Shown here: one piece after another, positions 33,995 through 47,007 of the stretch
Layout: every line of letters starts with the position of its first letter
Numbering within the stretch: position 1 is the first letter of the stretch
Assembly: GCA_009823505.1 (NCBI GenBank)
Contig: VZQC01007982.1
Coordinates: 1,590,576 to 1,654,575 of the forward strand
Direction: 5' to 3'
Length of the DNA: 64,000 nucleotides
From: Rhizomys pruinosus
Lineage: Eukaryota; Chordata; Mammalia; Rodentia; Spalacidae
Made by a program: the position numbers and the translations under genes
The notes under the pieces: model-generated
Databases searched by the model: none
The model's input: the letters and a program-made list of their open reading frames with translations, nothing else
Told to the model about the DNA's origin: nothing

Positions 33995-36194
33995 GTGAAA
34001 TTGCTATACTTGCCATTTAATTATGTACATTTTTCTTTAATCTTATGAATTAACAAGTATTGATGAAAATTGAGCAGTTTTTCCTTTCCTAATTTTTTAT
34101 TTTTAATTGGAAGAACAGCATTATTAACACTTGGCAATATAAGAATTTGGGATTTTGTTGTTGGGCCTTTATTTCTTTCTCTCCTCCCTTTCCCTTTCTC
34201 TCCCATCCTACAACTGCTTGTAAGTGGTGTCACTAGTTCACCTCTTTATTCTTAACAGGTTTGTAGTTCTGTAGGTCTGTTGATGTGTAAGGTGATGTGT
34301 GTGTCTGTGTTGACTTTTCTTGTATTAAACAATAGGCTAGAGGGCTCAAATTCATACTTGCCATACAGCTAAAAAGTGAAGCTCAAGATTGACTCATCAA
34401 ATACTCAATCAGAAATTACTTCTATAATGATATTTTTTATAGTAGATATTATAGTAGCTAGTGGCTCTGAGTCACAGAAACCTGAAACAAAAACTGGTTC
34501 AGAAACTTTAAGAGTGCTCTATAAATGACCAGGTGGAGAGGAGAGGTCCAGTAATGATTCAGATGTTCATTTTCTCTTTTTAGGAATTTTGGATGAAAAT
34601 GACTCTTTCCCCTGGTAGAGCTATGCAGAACCAAGGCTCTCATTTCTCCTGTGGGTTATCTTTTTGTATTAGTTTTATCTGGGAAGATGGGTTTCCAGAG
34701 CTGTGCTTTCATCTTTTCTAGCGTGTCTCCCTGTATATACTGATATTTTGAAGAGTAATAGTTTGTTGTTGTCCTTTGGCATACAACCGACAGGCATTTC
34801 ATGAAGCACATGGACCAGGCATTTTTAAATAGACAAAAGGAAAGAATAAGGCAGAGTTTTTCATAAACAGAAAAGTGAAATAAATTGCCTTTTTCATTTT
34901 TCCATTTTGTATATGCAGGAACAGATATATGTACCTTCCCATTAAGTGTTGTGGAATGTGACACAAGAAACCCACATCTGACTAGCATTCCCATTTGCTC
35001 AGAAGTGTGCTGTATGCAGTCAATACCCACTATGTTGAAAGCAAGCTCTGTGATATCCATATGCCAGCTATTGAGTGAATTGTTATGGAATTGACTCATG
35101 CTTTCAAAACATGTTGTGTATAGGAATGAGACTAAGATGTCTTTTCATTCTGTCTTTACTACATGGTTTTACTTTTGAGGATGAACAAAAGTACATTTTT
35201 TTCAGTTGTAGACTTGAATCGTGGCTTTTATTAGCTTTTTAAGCATCCCAAAGCAATCAGTAGTGATTTATTAAATATTTAGGTCTATATCTGATCTTGT
35301 GAAAAGTATGCTATATAGTTCAGTAGGTACTACCAAATTGTATAAATATAGAACAATCAGTTGAATGTACATTTGAGTAAATTCATTGTATTCACAGCTG
35401 TTTGTGATTTCATAAAATTATTCTCTTAGTAACAACCAAGAACATAAAATATATCATTAATGTTATAGCTTAGAGGATCTCATTTTATGGGGACAGATAC
35501 AAATCAGGTAGTTGACAAAAAAGAACTCGAACTTTGATAACTGCCAAAATAGAAACTCTCTAGTTTGGTTACTGTGAATTCTGGCACTTTGAATATATTA
35601 CCAAATGAAAATCTGCTGCCCTTCACCATTTATGTTTACAATGCTTTTTAAGTTTTTGTCAATTCCTAAGACTATATAATAATTAGGAAATTTATTTCTT
35701 GACTTCTATGATTTGTCTTTTTTAACTGCTTTTCTCTTATTGTTTAGATATATATGCCTGTTTTAATTTCATCTTTCCTCACTTTTATCTAGCTAGAAAT
35801 TTTTGTTTCTGGAATTTTTCTTTTTCACTATCATTAAATGATTGAATCACAGAAAATCTAACTTAGTGTTGCCTAAATGCATTCCCTTACTGAGGAGCAG
35901 CTGACTAGAGTAAGTCCGAATCTGTGCCTTGGGTATTTGATGGTGATTGCCAGGAATGACTAGACTAGAAAGTGTACAGCTTTATATATCCAGGACCAAG
36001 ATTGACATGCTGATTAGCACTTACATCAGAGCTCTGATTTAAAACTTGTTTAGCTATTTAGTAAGTACCAACAGCAGGATTCCAGAAGAATATTATCATT
36101 TAAAAAATAAAACTTGCTAAAAAAAATAGCAAGTCGAAAAGACCAAAAAAAAATAAAAGTTAAAAAATAAAACTTGCTAAAAAAAATAATAAAA

Positions 36195-36344
36195 ATAAAA
36201 CTTGCTGAGCATGGTGGCACCTGCCTTTACTCCTGGCACTTGGGAGGCAGAGGCAGGCGGATCTCTGTGAGTTCAAGGCCAGCCTGGTCTACAGAGTGAG
36301 TTCCAGGTCAGCTGGGCTACAGGGAGACCCTGTCTCAAAAAGAC

Positions 36345-36392
<48 letters not shown>
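36195..36392 (+). mobile_element. B1 SINE with (AAAT)n tail
   Basis: GCTGAGCATGGTGGCACCTG to ACCCTGTCTCAAAAAGAC, then about 11 TAAA units. ATAAAACTTG recurs before, inside an A-rich patch with a second B1 tail (36133), and after (36391). Confidence 0.92.
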
Positions 36393-36789
36393 AAAACTTG
36401 GTATTTAGCATAATTAATCCCAAATTAAAACACTTAGCTGATCCTTTAGACACATTTCTTAGTAGGGCTATAGTTTCATTGATTTAATCCCAGCTTCAGT
36501 CTTCTGTTTCCCTTTTCCTAGTGGGATATATAATTTTCAATTAGAAATAAACTAGATGTCTGATACTATATTCAGCCCTTGTATTCCTAAGAATTTGATT
36601 TTCAAGTCACTTCACAGTTGTTATTTGCATTTTATTATGAAATGGCAAGAGACTTCAGTTTAAAAATTAAAAAAATTTGCAGTTTAAAAATTCAGTTATA
36701 TCATGTTCTTATGCAAGGAAAGAAATTTAGAATCTGATGCCTACCTTTGTTAAAGCTGATAATATTAACCTTTGTCAGAGTCACCTTTT

Positions 36790-37013
36790 CAAGGACTGGA
36801 CATGTACCTCACTTGGTAGAGAACCTATCTAGTATGTACAAAACCCTGGGTTTGATCCACAGTGCCATTTTTGACCACGTGCAATCCCAAGATTTAGGAG
36901 GTAGAAACTAGAGATTCAGAAATTTAGGATTGGTCATTCTTGGCTACATAATAAATTCAAGAACAGTTTGGGCTGGGCTACATATTACCCTGTCTCAAAA
37001 AAAAAGAAAAAAG
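36790..37013 (+). mobile_element. B4 SINE (ID plus B1 fusion)
   Basis: The ID-like head GTACCTCACTTGGTAGAG and GGGTTTGATCCAC are followed by a B1-like right part, GCTACATATTACCCTGTCTC. Confidence 0.7.
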
Positions 37014-37136
37014 AAAGTACTTTTTCAGATTGAGTTTCCATTTATACTGAAACTGGCCTGTCTATGCCTAGTAAATAAAAGCTGGTGAACAACATTGGAA
37101 AGTAACTGATTTATTATAGAAAAGCTTTGTCTGGGC

Positions 37137-37490
37137 TGGAGAGATGGCCTAGCGGTTAAGAGCACCAACTGGCCGGGCGTGGTGGCACGCGCCTTTAATC
37201 CTAGCACTTGGGAGGCAGAGGCAGGCGGATCTTTGTAAGTTCAAGGCCAGCCTGGTCTACAGAGTAAGTTCCAGGACAGCTGGGTCTACAGGGAGACCCT
37301 GTCTCAAAAAGACCAAAAAAAAAAAAAAAAAGCAACTGTTCTTGCAGAGGACCTGGGTTTGAGAACCGTCTTTAACTCCAGTTCCAGGGGAATCTGACAC
37401 CCTCTTCTGACCTCCATGGCATTGCACAACAGGGGTGCACAAACCTACATGCAGACAGTATGTTCATACACATATAAAAATAAATAAATT
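37137..37490 (+). mobile_element. B2 SINE interrupted by a B1
   Basis: The head GGCTGGAGAGATGGCCTAGC stops at 37169. The body resumes at about 37332 with CAACTGTTCTTGCAGAGG. Confidence 0.92.
37170..37332 (+). mobile_element. B1 SINE nested in B2
   Basis: GGCCGGGCGTGGTGGCACGC to ACCCTGTCTCAAAAAGACC and poly(A), bounded by CAACTG on both sides. Confidence 0.95.
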
Positions 37491-38495
37491 TAAAAAGAAA
37501 GCTTTGTCAGATTTAGGATTCTGTGATATATGTTTATAAAAGTATATTCTTGAGTGAAATATATATTCTGTATATAGGTGTTGACAGCTTGTTATTCCAG
37601 TGGATCTCTCCAAATCTGCCTTAAAAGTGCTATGTAGAGATACATATTAACAGTTTCATGCCATAAAATAGGAATTTAAAAATCTATATAAATAAAAACT
37701 AGCTTGTGGTACTTAACCATTTAATGAGAGGTTTAGATTGTTGCTTAATAAGTCAAAAGGCACTTGAAAGTATGTTCCTGATTTTATTCCCTTCTGTTTC
37801 ATGGTAATTACATGAGTTACTGTGTAATCATTTTGTTGTATTGGATAATTGTGGATCCTTTATTTCATGAGTGACACTTGTATGCAGTCTTTAGCTGGTT
37901 GAGTATTTATTACACAGCAGTTGGGAATTACACTTTGAGATGACTTCTTGGGAGGAGGATCATGACAGTGGGCCCTCTAAACAAAATCATAATAGCTCTT
38001 CTTTAAAATGCCCTTCCTAACACTCTTCTCAGTCCTGTTCATCTACAGTCTCATCCCTTTACACAAATTTTAAGTTTTAGCTAGTCCTTGGTCTACAATG
38101 TGTAAGACTCTACCAGTAAAAAAAAAAATTTGTAGTTGTTGGAGGCATATCATAGAGGCCTGTATTTGACAGTATTTGATACATTAAATGTTTGGATTCT
38201 TTAATGCAATTTTTTTTCTATAGTAGTCAAATTTGGTGTGTGTGGTTTTTGACTGACTTCGGTGTCTGATTTGTCTTAATGTTGAAGAGTTGGCTACTAA
38301 ACCTTCTAGTGTAGAAGTATGCCAGTTGAAGGTCAGAGTTTCCGTATTTGTTGAATTAACACATAGCTGACTCATTTAACTGAATGATATTGACCTGTCC
38401 TGCTTGTTTATGGGGAGGGTTCATTGCAGTCTATTGATGTATTTACCAGATGCTTTTCTTATTTTTTCCAATAAATGCTATTTCAGATTTTATTT

Positions 38496-38671
38496 ATTTA
38501 TTATTATTATTATTACTATTATTATTTTTTTCTTTTCAAGACAGGGTCTCCCTGTAGCCCCAGCTGTCCTGGAACTCACTCTGTAGACCAGGCTGGCCTT
38601 GAACTCACAAAGATTCGCCTGCCTCTGCCTCCCAAGTGCTAGGATTAAAGGCATGCACCACAACACCCAGC
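38496..38671 (-). mobile_element. B1 SINE with target-site duplication
   Basis: An expanded (TTA)n tail precedes GACAGGGTCTCCCTGTAGCC. TCAGATTTTATTT flanks it at 38483 and 38672. Confidence 0.95.
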
Positions 38672-38698
38672 TCAGATTTTATTTTTACATGACCTTTT

Positions 38699-38948
38699 TT
38701 TTTAAATTTTTTTTTTTATTATTATTTATTTTTGCATGTGTATGAATGTATTGTCTGCATGCAGGTCTGTGCACCCATGTCGTGCAATGCCGCGGAGGTC
38801 AGAAGAGGGTCTCGGATTCCCCTGGAACTGGAGTTCTGGAATTGGAGTTACAGACGGTTCTTAGCCGCCATGTGGGTGCTGGGGATCGAACCCGGGTCCT
38901 CTGCAAGAGCATCGGTACTCTTAACCGCTAGGCTATCTCTCCAGCCCC
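38699..38948 (-). mobile_element. B2 SINE with target-site duplication
   Basis: An exact 16-base TTTTACATGACCTTTT at 38683-38698 and 38949-38964. A full reverse B2 including the duplicated block. Confidence 0.97.
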
Positions 38949-39057
38949 TTTTACATGACCTTTTAACCTTAAACTCATTCTATGAACCAATTAACTGTTT
39001 TAGCCCTAGACTTCCTAGATTTTTCTGTTGCAAAGTTTAAAACTATTATACTGCTTT

Positions 39058-39102
39058 TTACAGGGAGACCTTGTCTTGAAAAGACCAAAAAAAAAAAAAA
39101 CC
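39058..39102 (+). mobile_element. B1 3'-end fragment
   Basis: Only CAGGGAGACCTTGTCTTG ... GACC and poly(A) are present. Confidence 0.65.
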
Positions 39103-42100
39103 TGCTTTTAAAAAAATCGATCAAATCATTTTAGTCTACATGCTCTATTATTCTTGTTTATGATAGGTGAAATTTAAAAATGTCTATTTTTAAAGCAATA
39201 ACATTTAGTATTGCTATAAAGTACATATGCCAAGCCATTTTCAGGATAGTGATAATGGCTTAGGCAGCTTTCACCAAGGAGCCTGAGTTGGCTTTTTCTG
39301 GTTTGAGGAACTGTTGCCATAGCAACATTGCCAGAATACAAGTTTTGTAAGAGAGCTCATGGGAATCTACATACCACTACAATTTCTATCTGCTGGTTTG
39401 TTTTTTTTATTTTAATAGTATTTTTAGCCAACCTTTTTCTGTTTCTACCTCCAACAGTAGCATGGGTTTTCTGCTGAAGTTGAAATTTGTGCTAAGAATA
39501 GACTTCTAATTTCTGATATAGTTTAAATATTAGCAATGACTTTTCCACAAAATGATTGGAATTCTTTGTTTTCTTAAGTAAAAATAATAAAAATAATAAC
39601 CAAGAATATGAACGTAGGTTCCATTTCAAATGGCTAAATTTCATTCTCAGAAAGCTCATGGTAAAATGATCTGGCAGTAGCTCTTAACCTAAGTTCGTGA
39701 GTTAGATTTTCTAGTACTGCAGGGAAACCAGGAAACTCACATTGCTTTCTTTTTCTGTCTGGTGAACTAAAGCCACAGCTCTTCAACTGGATTCCAGTTC
39801 CCAACACAGAAGGCAAAGGATGGTTCTAATTTACCTTGTGCATTAGACCTCTCATTTGTAAATTAGATCTGCTGGGATGCAGTCTTGTCCCCAAGCACTG
39901 CTGAGCTTTCTTAGAAACAGAATTTTATGTTGATATAACCTGACAGCTGTGGAATCAGCAGCCAAAAAGGTGGTATTAGTAGGCAGTGTATGTAGTAGGG
40001 CAGGAGACGGATTCTAAAAACCATGTAAAATTAAGAACGTGATGTCTTCCTTTTCTTTGCTGCCCAAAGAGCTTCAGTAAGCTATACATTGGAGTGCAAT
40101 GTCCCAAAGCACCTTGACTTGGATGTCAAGGTGTCAGGAAGAGAGCTACCAAGGTCAAGGAGATATGCCAGAAAAGGAAAATTTGGAGCATTTTACTTAA
40201 AAATTTCAAGGTTCACAACCCTAAGCAAAACAGAAATCTCTTCAGTGCTAACCTTGAATGATTTTATGGACACAGTGCTGGAAAAAAGTTTCAAAAGGGA
40301 TCAAAGCTTGTTCTGAATAGTCTTTGGAAAGCAGCATTTTCCTGGGTAATTAACCTTTTTCCTCTTCTTCCAAATAGGGAGCTTAAGACAAAGCCCAGTG
40401 TGATCATCTTTAGATTTTAAATTAGGTGAGTAGTTTCTTATGTACAGCTAGTTCCTTGATAAGGATCCACAAGGAAAACCAACAATACATTTTAACATGC
40501 AGTGTTGGGGCTCCCAAAGGACTTGCTTAGTCATTGGTTTTAAGCTCTGGTTGCAATACAGCTCTGGACCATCTGGCATACTAGCCTGGAGCCCAGCAGT
40601 GAATTTAGACACCTGACTGTCTGCCACACAGAAAACCAGCCTGAATCACCACTCTTCAATTTTGCTCACTGCTCATGAATGCCAAATTAATTGGCAGGAA
40701 AGAGAAATGTATGTTCTATGTGTAGCAGGCCATGAGTAAGGAGTCGTCCAAATAGCTGCTTTTGCGATTTATTTTTTCCCTTTGTTAGTGAGTCTCAAGT
40801 AAGTCTTACATTTAGCTCATGTTACTGGGTTGATGTTCATTTACTAAGCCTCAAAAATAAGGAGAAAGTGCTCACCTGTCATGAGTTTTCATGCCTTAAA
40901 ATAATTATATATGATCCTGGCAGTCCCTGTTTATTCTGTGCATTACCAAGAAATACATGAGTCCTGAACATTACAGGGATTTGGTCATTTTAGTTTATGC
41001 TTTCAGGACTTCTCCATATCTCTAAGCAATTAAATTAGAGGAGAAATCTAGAATGAGTTCCAATTCTATTATAGTTGATAAATCTTTTCAAAAGTAGTTT
41101 CAACAAAAGACCTTAAGCCACCTAGGCCATGCCAGCATGTATTTCCAAGTGACTTTAATTGCCCTCTTGGGATGAAAGTGGTACTGAAGTCATACAGCAT
41201 TTCTGCCTTTGCAAAGTCTCAGCTTCGTTACACATTTACATGCCAGCTGTGCCTGTGAAAGGGAGCACTGAGGACAAAAGAGATACATGGAGAAGTTGTC
41301 AGCCTAGCCCCAAATTTGGTAATAGGGTAGCAAACTCAAGACATAGGATTCTCTATGGGGGAAGATATTTTTTTAAAGAAAAATAAAGCCATGTGATTGA
41401 TAGGCTTCCTGAGATTAACCCCCTGCCCCCGCCTCCAAAAAATAAAACACCCCAAAAAGATTGTGGGCAATAGTCAAAACAATTTTACTCTTTCCTAACC
41501 ATTACCTTTAGCCTGGGCAAATGGTGCTGTGTTTGTGTTCTGTAAGCAATCTGCTTTTTTGATGTGTATGAAATGTCTTTTAAAATTATATACTATTTAT
41601 TCTGTACTTGGAGCTTTCAGCTCAATTTAGAAGTTGCAGAATAATGTGGCATTGTTTTTCTGTAAGCAGGTTTCCTTATGGCTCTGTTAATGCATGTTTT
41701 AAAGAGAATTCCTTCCCTTCCCACCACTAAAAGCTATGCACAGTTGAGTCTTACGCCTCAGAAAAGTACAAAGAAGCTAAACTGAGGGCCTTCTTGTCAT
41801 TGTCTTGAGAACAGGTAGTATTCCATCTTTTGAAATGACATATACGTCACATGAGAAAGATGTTAGAATTTTTTTTTTTTTTTTTTTTGTTTACTTTCGT
41901 GAGTTAGAAGTACTTACTGACCAGAAACTAAGCCCTATCTGATTATGAGCCTCAGATCCAAAATTTGGCTGGAAATGAGATTGAGAAGAAAGATACAGCT
42001 TCCTCATGGGCGGTAGCACTGCATCTCTTCAGGCTTCTCAGTCTGCACCCAGCCATGTCCCTGTGAGGACTTCTGGCCTGGGCATTCAATGGGAATCAGC

Positions 42101-43177
42101 TTATTTGAAAGCTAAGTAGCAAACATTCATTGATCTCGTGATTATAAAAGTATGCTTATTACAGAAAACTAGTAAATAATAAGGAAAGCTCTTATTACTG
42201 ACTTAATAGAACTGCTTTATTTTCCTTTCCCAGACTTCTTTCCACTATTAGAAATGGCAAACACCAGTAAAGACTTTTAAACAACTGTTAGCAGCAGTTC
42301 TCAATGCATTCTGCTACAGATATGCAGGAGGACCAGGTTGCCATGTATGGCTCATCCCTGCTTCTGTTCCTCCAGAATTTCCTGTTCTTAGATGGTCTGG
42401 AAAGTTGTCTCTTTCTGTACATTTAAGGCTGAACTTTGGGAAGACAATACTTCCCTGCAGGAATACTTCCCAGAGTTTTGTTCAGTCATCCCTAGACTTA
42501 TTGGAGTTATTAAGCCCTGTAGGCTGTCCTGATCGTATGGAACACACACTGTGAGGAGCCTTCTGTCAGTGATGGCTATAATTCACTCCACATTCAGAAA
42601 CAATGGGGCACTTCAAAGGCTTTTGGCAAAAGAATATGAATAATATGAACAGAGTGTAAGAAGTCCATGAAATAAGAGCTCCTTATCACCCTTAAGCAAA
42701 TGTCCTTAGAAGAAGAAAAAAACATAACCACCAGCTAAGACACAGAAGTTTTACACTTTGTGTGTAAGATAAAAGCCATCTAGGTTCTCCTTGCCCATCT
42801 TCTGTGGCAGTGCTAGGATTAGACTGTAGCATCAGAAGCAAATGAGCACCCGGAACAGGTGAGCCAGAGATTTAAACTGCTCTCTCATTTCCCACTTTAG
42901 ATCTCTTCCAGCAGCAGAATTTCAGGGTACTGGGCTGTGTTGAGTTCTGCAATCTTCCCAGTCCCTGGCTTACATGACCCTTTCTGGTTTATCTTTTATC
43001 CAAGTCTTGTGGACTTTTTAGGATTTCTTTTTGGTACAAGTAATTTTCTGATCCCAGGTTTGGTACATGTTATCAATTTGTGAATAAATGAGTTAATCTG
43101 CTGAACAACTACAATTGTAGAATTATGTTGTATGTAATGTACATAATGGAGAAAGAATGTATTTTGTTCATTTTCTT

Positions 43178-43183
43178 AATAAA
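43178..43183 (+). terminator. Mkln1: Distal polyadenylation signal, candidate end of long Mkln1 transcript
   Basis: A canonical AATAAA lies at the end of a 4-kb repeat-free tract and just before a new SINE cluster starting at 43232. The position suits the end of a long muskelin 3' UTR; no transcript evidence is available here. Confidence 0.5.
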
Positions 43184-43231
43184 AAGTTATATATGGACAC
43201 TACATGATATCTCGTTTGCCATAAAGTCAAC

Positions 43232-43382
43232 AATTGTTTTTTATCTTTTTGAGACAGAGTCTCCCTGTAGCCACAATTGGCCTGGAACTATGTGTGTAGA
43301 CTAGGCTGGCCTTGAATTCAGAGATCCACCTGCCTCTGCCTCCCAAGTGCTAGGATTAAAGGCCTGTCACTATGCCCAGCTT
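43232..43382 (-). mobile_element. B1 SINE
   Basis: TTTTTGAGACAGAGTCTCCC to GTCACTATGCCCAGCTTT. It lies just beyond the distal polyadenylation signal. Confidence 0.9.
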
Positions 43383-43411
43383 TCAAATCAACATTTTAAA
43401 AAGTTTATGGG

Positions 43412-43491
43412 GAGTCTGAATCTAGCTCAGGCAGTAGAGTGCTTGCATAGCATGCAAGAAGCCTAGGTTTGATCCCTAACCCTAAACCAGG

Positions 43492-43526
<35 letters not shown>

Positions 43527-43640
43527 ACATGTCTATAATCCCAGCACCTGGGAAGTAGAGGCAGAAAGTCTAGGAAGTTATGGTCATCCTTAGCTACGTA
43601 GCAAGTTGAGGCTAGCCTGAGCTATCTGAGACCCTATATA
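43412..43640 (+). mobile_element. B4 SINE with internal (GT)n
   Basis: ID-like head TAGCTCAGGCAGTAGAGTGC, GGTTTGATCCC, a (GT)n run at 43494-43525, then a B1-like right half. Confidence 0.8.
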
Positions 43641-43814
43641 CTTTGCAGTTTTTATATTTCTCACTTAAGTATTATTGAGGTTTTCAGAGATGGAACATGA
43701 TAGGCTGCAAAGGGCCTTGGGTTTTTTCCTTTCACAGTGCTTAGGAGTCAAGCCCAAAGAGCTTAGGGGAATTTTCCATTTTTGAAAAACATTTCCATTT
43801 CACACACAATTTTT

Positions 43815-43975
43815 AATTTTATTTATTTACTTACTTTTTGAGACAGAGTCTCCCTGTAGCCCCAGCTGGTCTGGAACTCACTATGTAGACCAGGCTGGCC
43901 TTGAACTCATATAGAGATTCACCTGCCTCTGCCTCTGAGTGCTGGGATTAAAGGTGTGCACCACCACGCCTGGGT
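43815..43975 (-). mobile_element. B1 SINE
   Basis: GACAGAGTCTCCCTGTAGCC to GTGCACCACCACGCCTGG. Confidence 0.92.
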
Positions 43976-44194
43976 ACACACACAAATTTTAAGCCACTGT
44001 TGATAACCAGCTTTATATGTTTTGTAAGTTTAGATTTAAATAAGACACAGTTGTACTAGTTACAAACTATACGAAAAACTAGGCTGAAACAAACTTAATG
44101 TTAGGAAAAATAGTAAAAAGAACCTAGAGATGTTTTCAGATTTGAAAAAGTTCTGTTTCTGTCTATAGATTAAAATCTTAAAGGGCCAAACTTT

Positions 44195-44414
44195 TTACAT
44201 ATTTTTATTTTTTATGTGTATGAGTGTTTTGTCTGCATGTATGTAGGTGTAGCCATGTCATGCAAAGCCCACAGAGACCAGAAGAGGGTATCAGCTCTCC
44301 TGGAACTGGAGTTATAGACTGTTGTTAGCTGCCATGTGGGTGTTTGGAATCAAACCCAAGTCCTCTGGAAGAGTAGCCAGTGCCCCCAACCAATGAACCA
44401 TCTCTCCAACCCCA
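44195..44414 (-). mobile_element. B2 SINE
   Basis: Reverse B2 of an older type, ending AATGAACCATCTCTCCAACCCC. Confidence 0.88.
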
Positions 44415-44597
44415 TGACCAGAAATATTTCAAGTGAATGTACTGGACTGTTAGGGTTGTGCTGAGTTCTTGGGGTGGGCTCTGAATGGCATCACCTCTGT
44501 CATCTGATGGGGTTCAGACGCTGTGGGCCTTATAAGCTTGCATTCTGGAGTTGTCAGCTGTATGTTCAACATATCAACATATGGATTATGTTTTCTT

Positions 44598-44759
44598 TTT
44601 TTTTTTTTTTTTTTTGGTCTTTTCGAGACAGGGTCTCCCTGTAGCCCCAGCTGTCCTGGAACTCACTCTGTAGACCAGGTTGGCCTTGAACTCACAAAGA
44701 TCCACCTGCGTCTGCCTCCCAAGTGCTAGGATTAAAGGTGTGCGCCACCATGCCCGGCC
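44598..44759 (-). mobile_element. B1 SINE with target-site duplication
   Basis: GATTATGTTTTCTT flanks it exactly at 44584-44597 and 44760-44773. The body is close to consensus. Confidence 0.97.
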
Positions 44760-44773
44760 GATTATGTTTTCTT

Positions 44774-45570
44774 AATTTGCCAATCAACCCATATCTTTTT
44801 GCATAGCTTTCATTTCTAGATGTGCTTAGTATTGCTCAAACAGAGCATGAGGTGGAATGGTAGGGTAAGGACTTTGTCTTCTTATGGTTAATCCTCTTAG
44901 AGAATTGTAGGGATCAAAATGGGAGCTCTATTTGTCACTATCTCCTGTCCAGAAGACAGCAATAAACAAAGATGGCCCAGTGCCAAGCACCTTAGAGATG
45001 CTAGCAGCTTCATGAGTGGAGACCTACCGCAATTGGAAGCTGCTCCTCTATGGCCAGCACGCCCTCCTATGTGAACAGAGCTCATAGAAAATGGAGAGAA
45101 AAGAAAAAAACAGGACTGCCCTATCAACAAAAGCAGGTTCGGCTGGAAAGAGTGGCACCATGGCTTCCCTGCCCTGTCCTGCACCTGCCGCTTCCTCCAG
45201 CTTTGTGTTGAGGAATGGAGATGTGAACCAGTAGTGAATGGTGCCTAAGGTTACCCAACACTCCTGCCAGTGACACTCAACAGAGAAGAGAAAGCCAGGT
45301 AAAATTGGCCTGACCACTGTGCTGGAAGTTTCCATGCTTTGCAAAACTTGAGATGAGGACACTTCACAATGCACCCAACACGCATCATATATATGGCTGC
45401 CCTCTGAACTCAAACCATGCATGGGATAGCCAGTCAGGGAGTTGGCAAATCCTGTTTTCATCTCTGCATTCATCAGAAATTTCTATGTAGTAGTGCTGAG
45501 CACTGTCGTCACAGCAGTGTTAGTAGATTCTGGAGGGGAAGGCGGAATCCCATTGATTTTTCTTTTACCT
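44774..45570. other. Unique intergenic segment, no recognised gene
   Basis: Two overlapping open frames on the minus strand (44897-45184 and 45048-45473) lack recognisable domains. No splice-linked partner was seen. It could be part of an unannotated transcript or chance. Confidence 0.4.
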
Positions 45571-45571
45571 A

Positions 45572-45719
45572 TTTTTGTTGTTTTGTTGAGACAGTCTCCC
45601 TGTAGCGCCTGCTAGCCTGGACCTCACTATGTAGACCAGGCTGGCCTTATCTCATAGTGATATCTCTGCCTCTGCCTCTGGAGTACTGAGATTAAAGGAG
45701 TACACCACCACACCTGGCT
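45572..45719 (-). mobile_element. B1 SINE, diverged
   Basis: TGTTGAGACAGTCTCCCTG to ACACCACCACACCTGGCT. Confidence 0.85.
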
Positions 45720-46397
45720 CTGATATTCTTAATATAGAAAGTATCAGTCTTTCGAAAAATCTTTGAAAGATGTGTGTCTAGTAGATATTATTAGCATTCA
45801 TTACAGTAGCCAGTCCCCTATGTATTTACCTTTTTCTTTCTGGGGTACACAAGAGGTGGTTTGGGAAGGAGGTTTTAGAGACTGGGGAGGTTGTGAATGG
45901 AGGAGGCATAACAGATTTTCTGTGCCAATCGTACCTCTGTGTTGTTCGGGCAGGGAGCAGGGTCAGTGACCTACTCAGGAAGAGAATGGAGCATTAGATC
46001 AAGCTTGTAGCCTGCGATAAAATATGAGTCACTGTTAAAACAGTGTGCCTGAGCAGGACCAGGGTCCTGTGGGACTTCCTGGCATTTGGATCCTTTCTGT
46101 ATCCTTGGCATACTTGTGAGGTTAACCTCAAAATACCCCGGGGCCTAATTCTGGCCCACCCTTCTGATTGCCTACCAGCAGCATATGAAGATGAAAGGAA
46201 GATCATGGGCACAATCTAGAAATGAAGTTTGTTGTTAGAGCTCAAGCATGGAGAAGAGAACGTAGGCCCTGCAAGGAGAAAGGATGAAACCAGGCATAAG
46301 GCTAAAAAAAAAAAAAAAAAGAGTAGTTCTCTGATTTCACCATGTAGAGTGGGGAGTTCTCTATAAGCACTGTGAAAATGTTGTAAGGTAGATTTAT

Positions 46398-46462
46398 GTG
46401 GGTGCTGGGTCCTCTGCAAGAGCAGGCGGTGCTCTTAACCGCTGAGCCATCTCTCCAGCCCC
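46398..46462 (-). mobile_element. B2 SINE head fragment
   Basis: GTGGGTGCTGGGTCCTCTGC to GAGCCATCTCTCCAGCCCC; the body is missing. Confidence 0.85.
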
Positions 46463-46850
46463 GAAAACGTTGTAAATGCTGAAGTGGCGACTGGTAAAAA
46501 TATTTCTGTCTAGGGCCAGGAGTATAAACCATATCTTCCTGGCAGTCCTTTCCCTCCTACAAACTGGCAATTTGGGGCTCCCTTGCCCTGAAACGTACAT
46601 CTGTTGATAGTGCTGTCTCAAGAGATGAAAAGAACCAGTGTCTTGTGTCCTTCTCCTCAGCCACCTCCTTCCGCGCGTACCTGGAGAGGCAAAGGTAGAG
46701 GCCTCATACCAAGTACATGGAACCTTTATGAGCAGAAATAGCCAAGAATAAAACTTGTTCCTAACATGTTTATCTCTTGGTCAGTGTTTTCAGACCTGAT
46801 GGGGGTCCCATGGCATCTCTGGGGGGTGGTCACTTACAATTGAATCCCAG

Positions 46851-47007
46851 CTGGGCGTGGTGGCACACGCCTTTAATCCTAGCACTTGGGAGGCAGAGGC
46901 AGGCAGATCTTTGTGAGTTCAAGGCCAGCCCTGGTCTACAGAGTGAGTTCCAGGACAGCTGGGGCTACAGGAAGACCCTGTCTCGAAAAGACCAAAAAAA
47001 AAAAAAA
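46851..47007 (+). mobile_element. B1 SINE with target-site duplication
   Basis: AATTGAATCCCAG flanks it exactly at 46838-46850 and 47008-47020. Full-length and near consensus. Confidence 0.97.

Larger units (their letters stand above)
33798..43200 (+). other. Mkln1: Mkln1 3' UTR (probable long form)
   Basis: The stretch after the muskelin stop contains a proximal AATAAA at 33989 and a distal AATAAA at 43178. Between them are long SINE-free tracts (33798-36100, 37500-38480, 39110-43190), unlike the SINE-dense intron before it and the gap after it. That contrast suggests a conserved, transcribed 3' UTR of up to about 9.4 kb. SINEs lie at 36195-36392, 36790-37013, 37137-37490, 38496-38671 and 38699-38948. 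No open frame in it looks like a real protein. The extent is inferred; only the stop codon and the two signals are seen directly. Confidence 0.6.

Noticed and set aside
34656..35099. 147-codon minus-strand frame in the muskelin 3' UTR
   Set aside because: No recognisable protein; AT-rich UTR with chance open frames.
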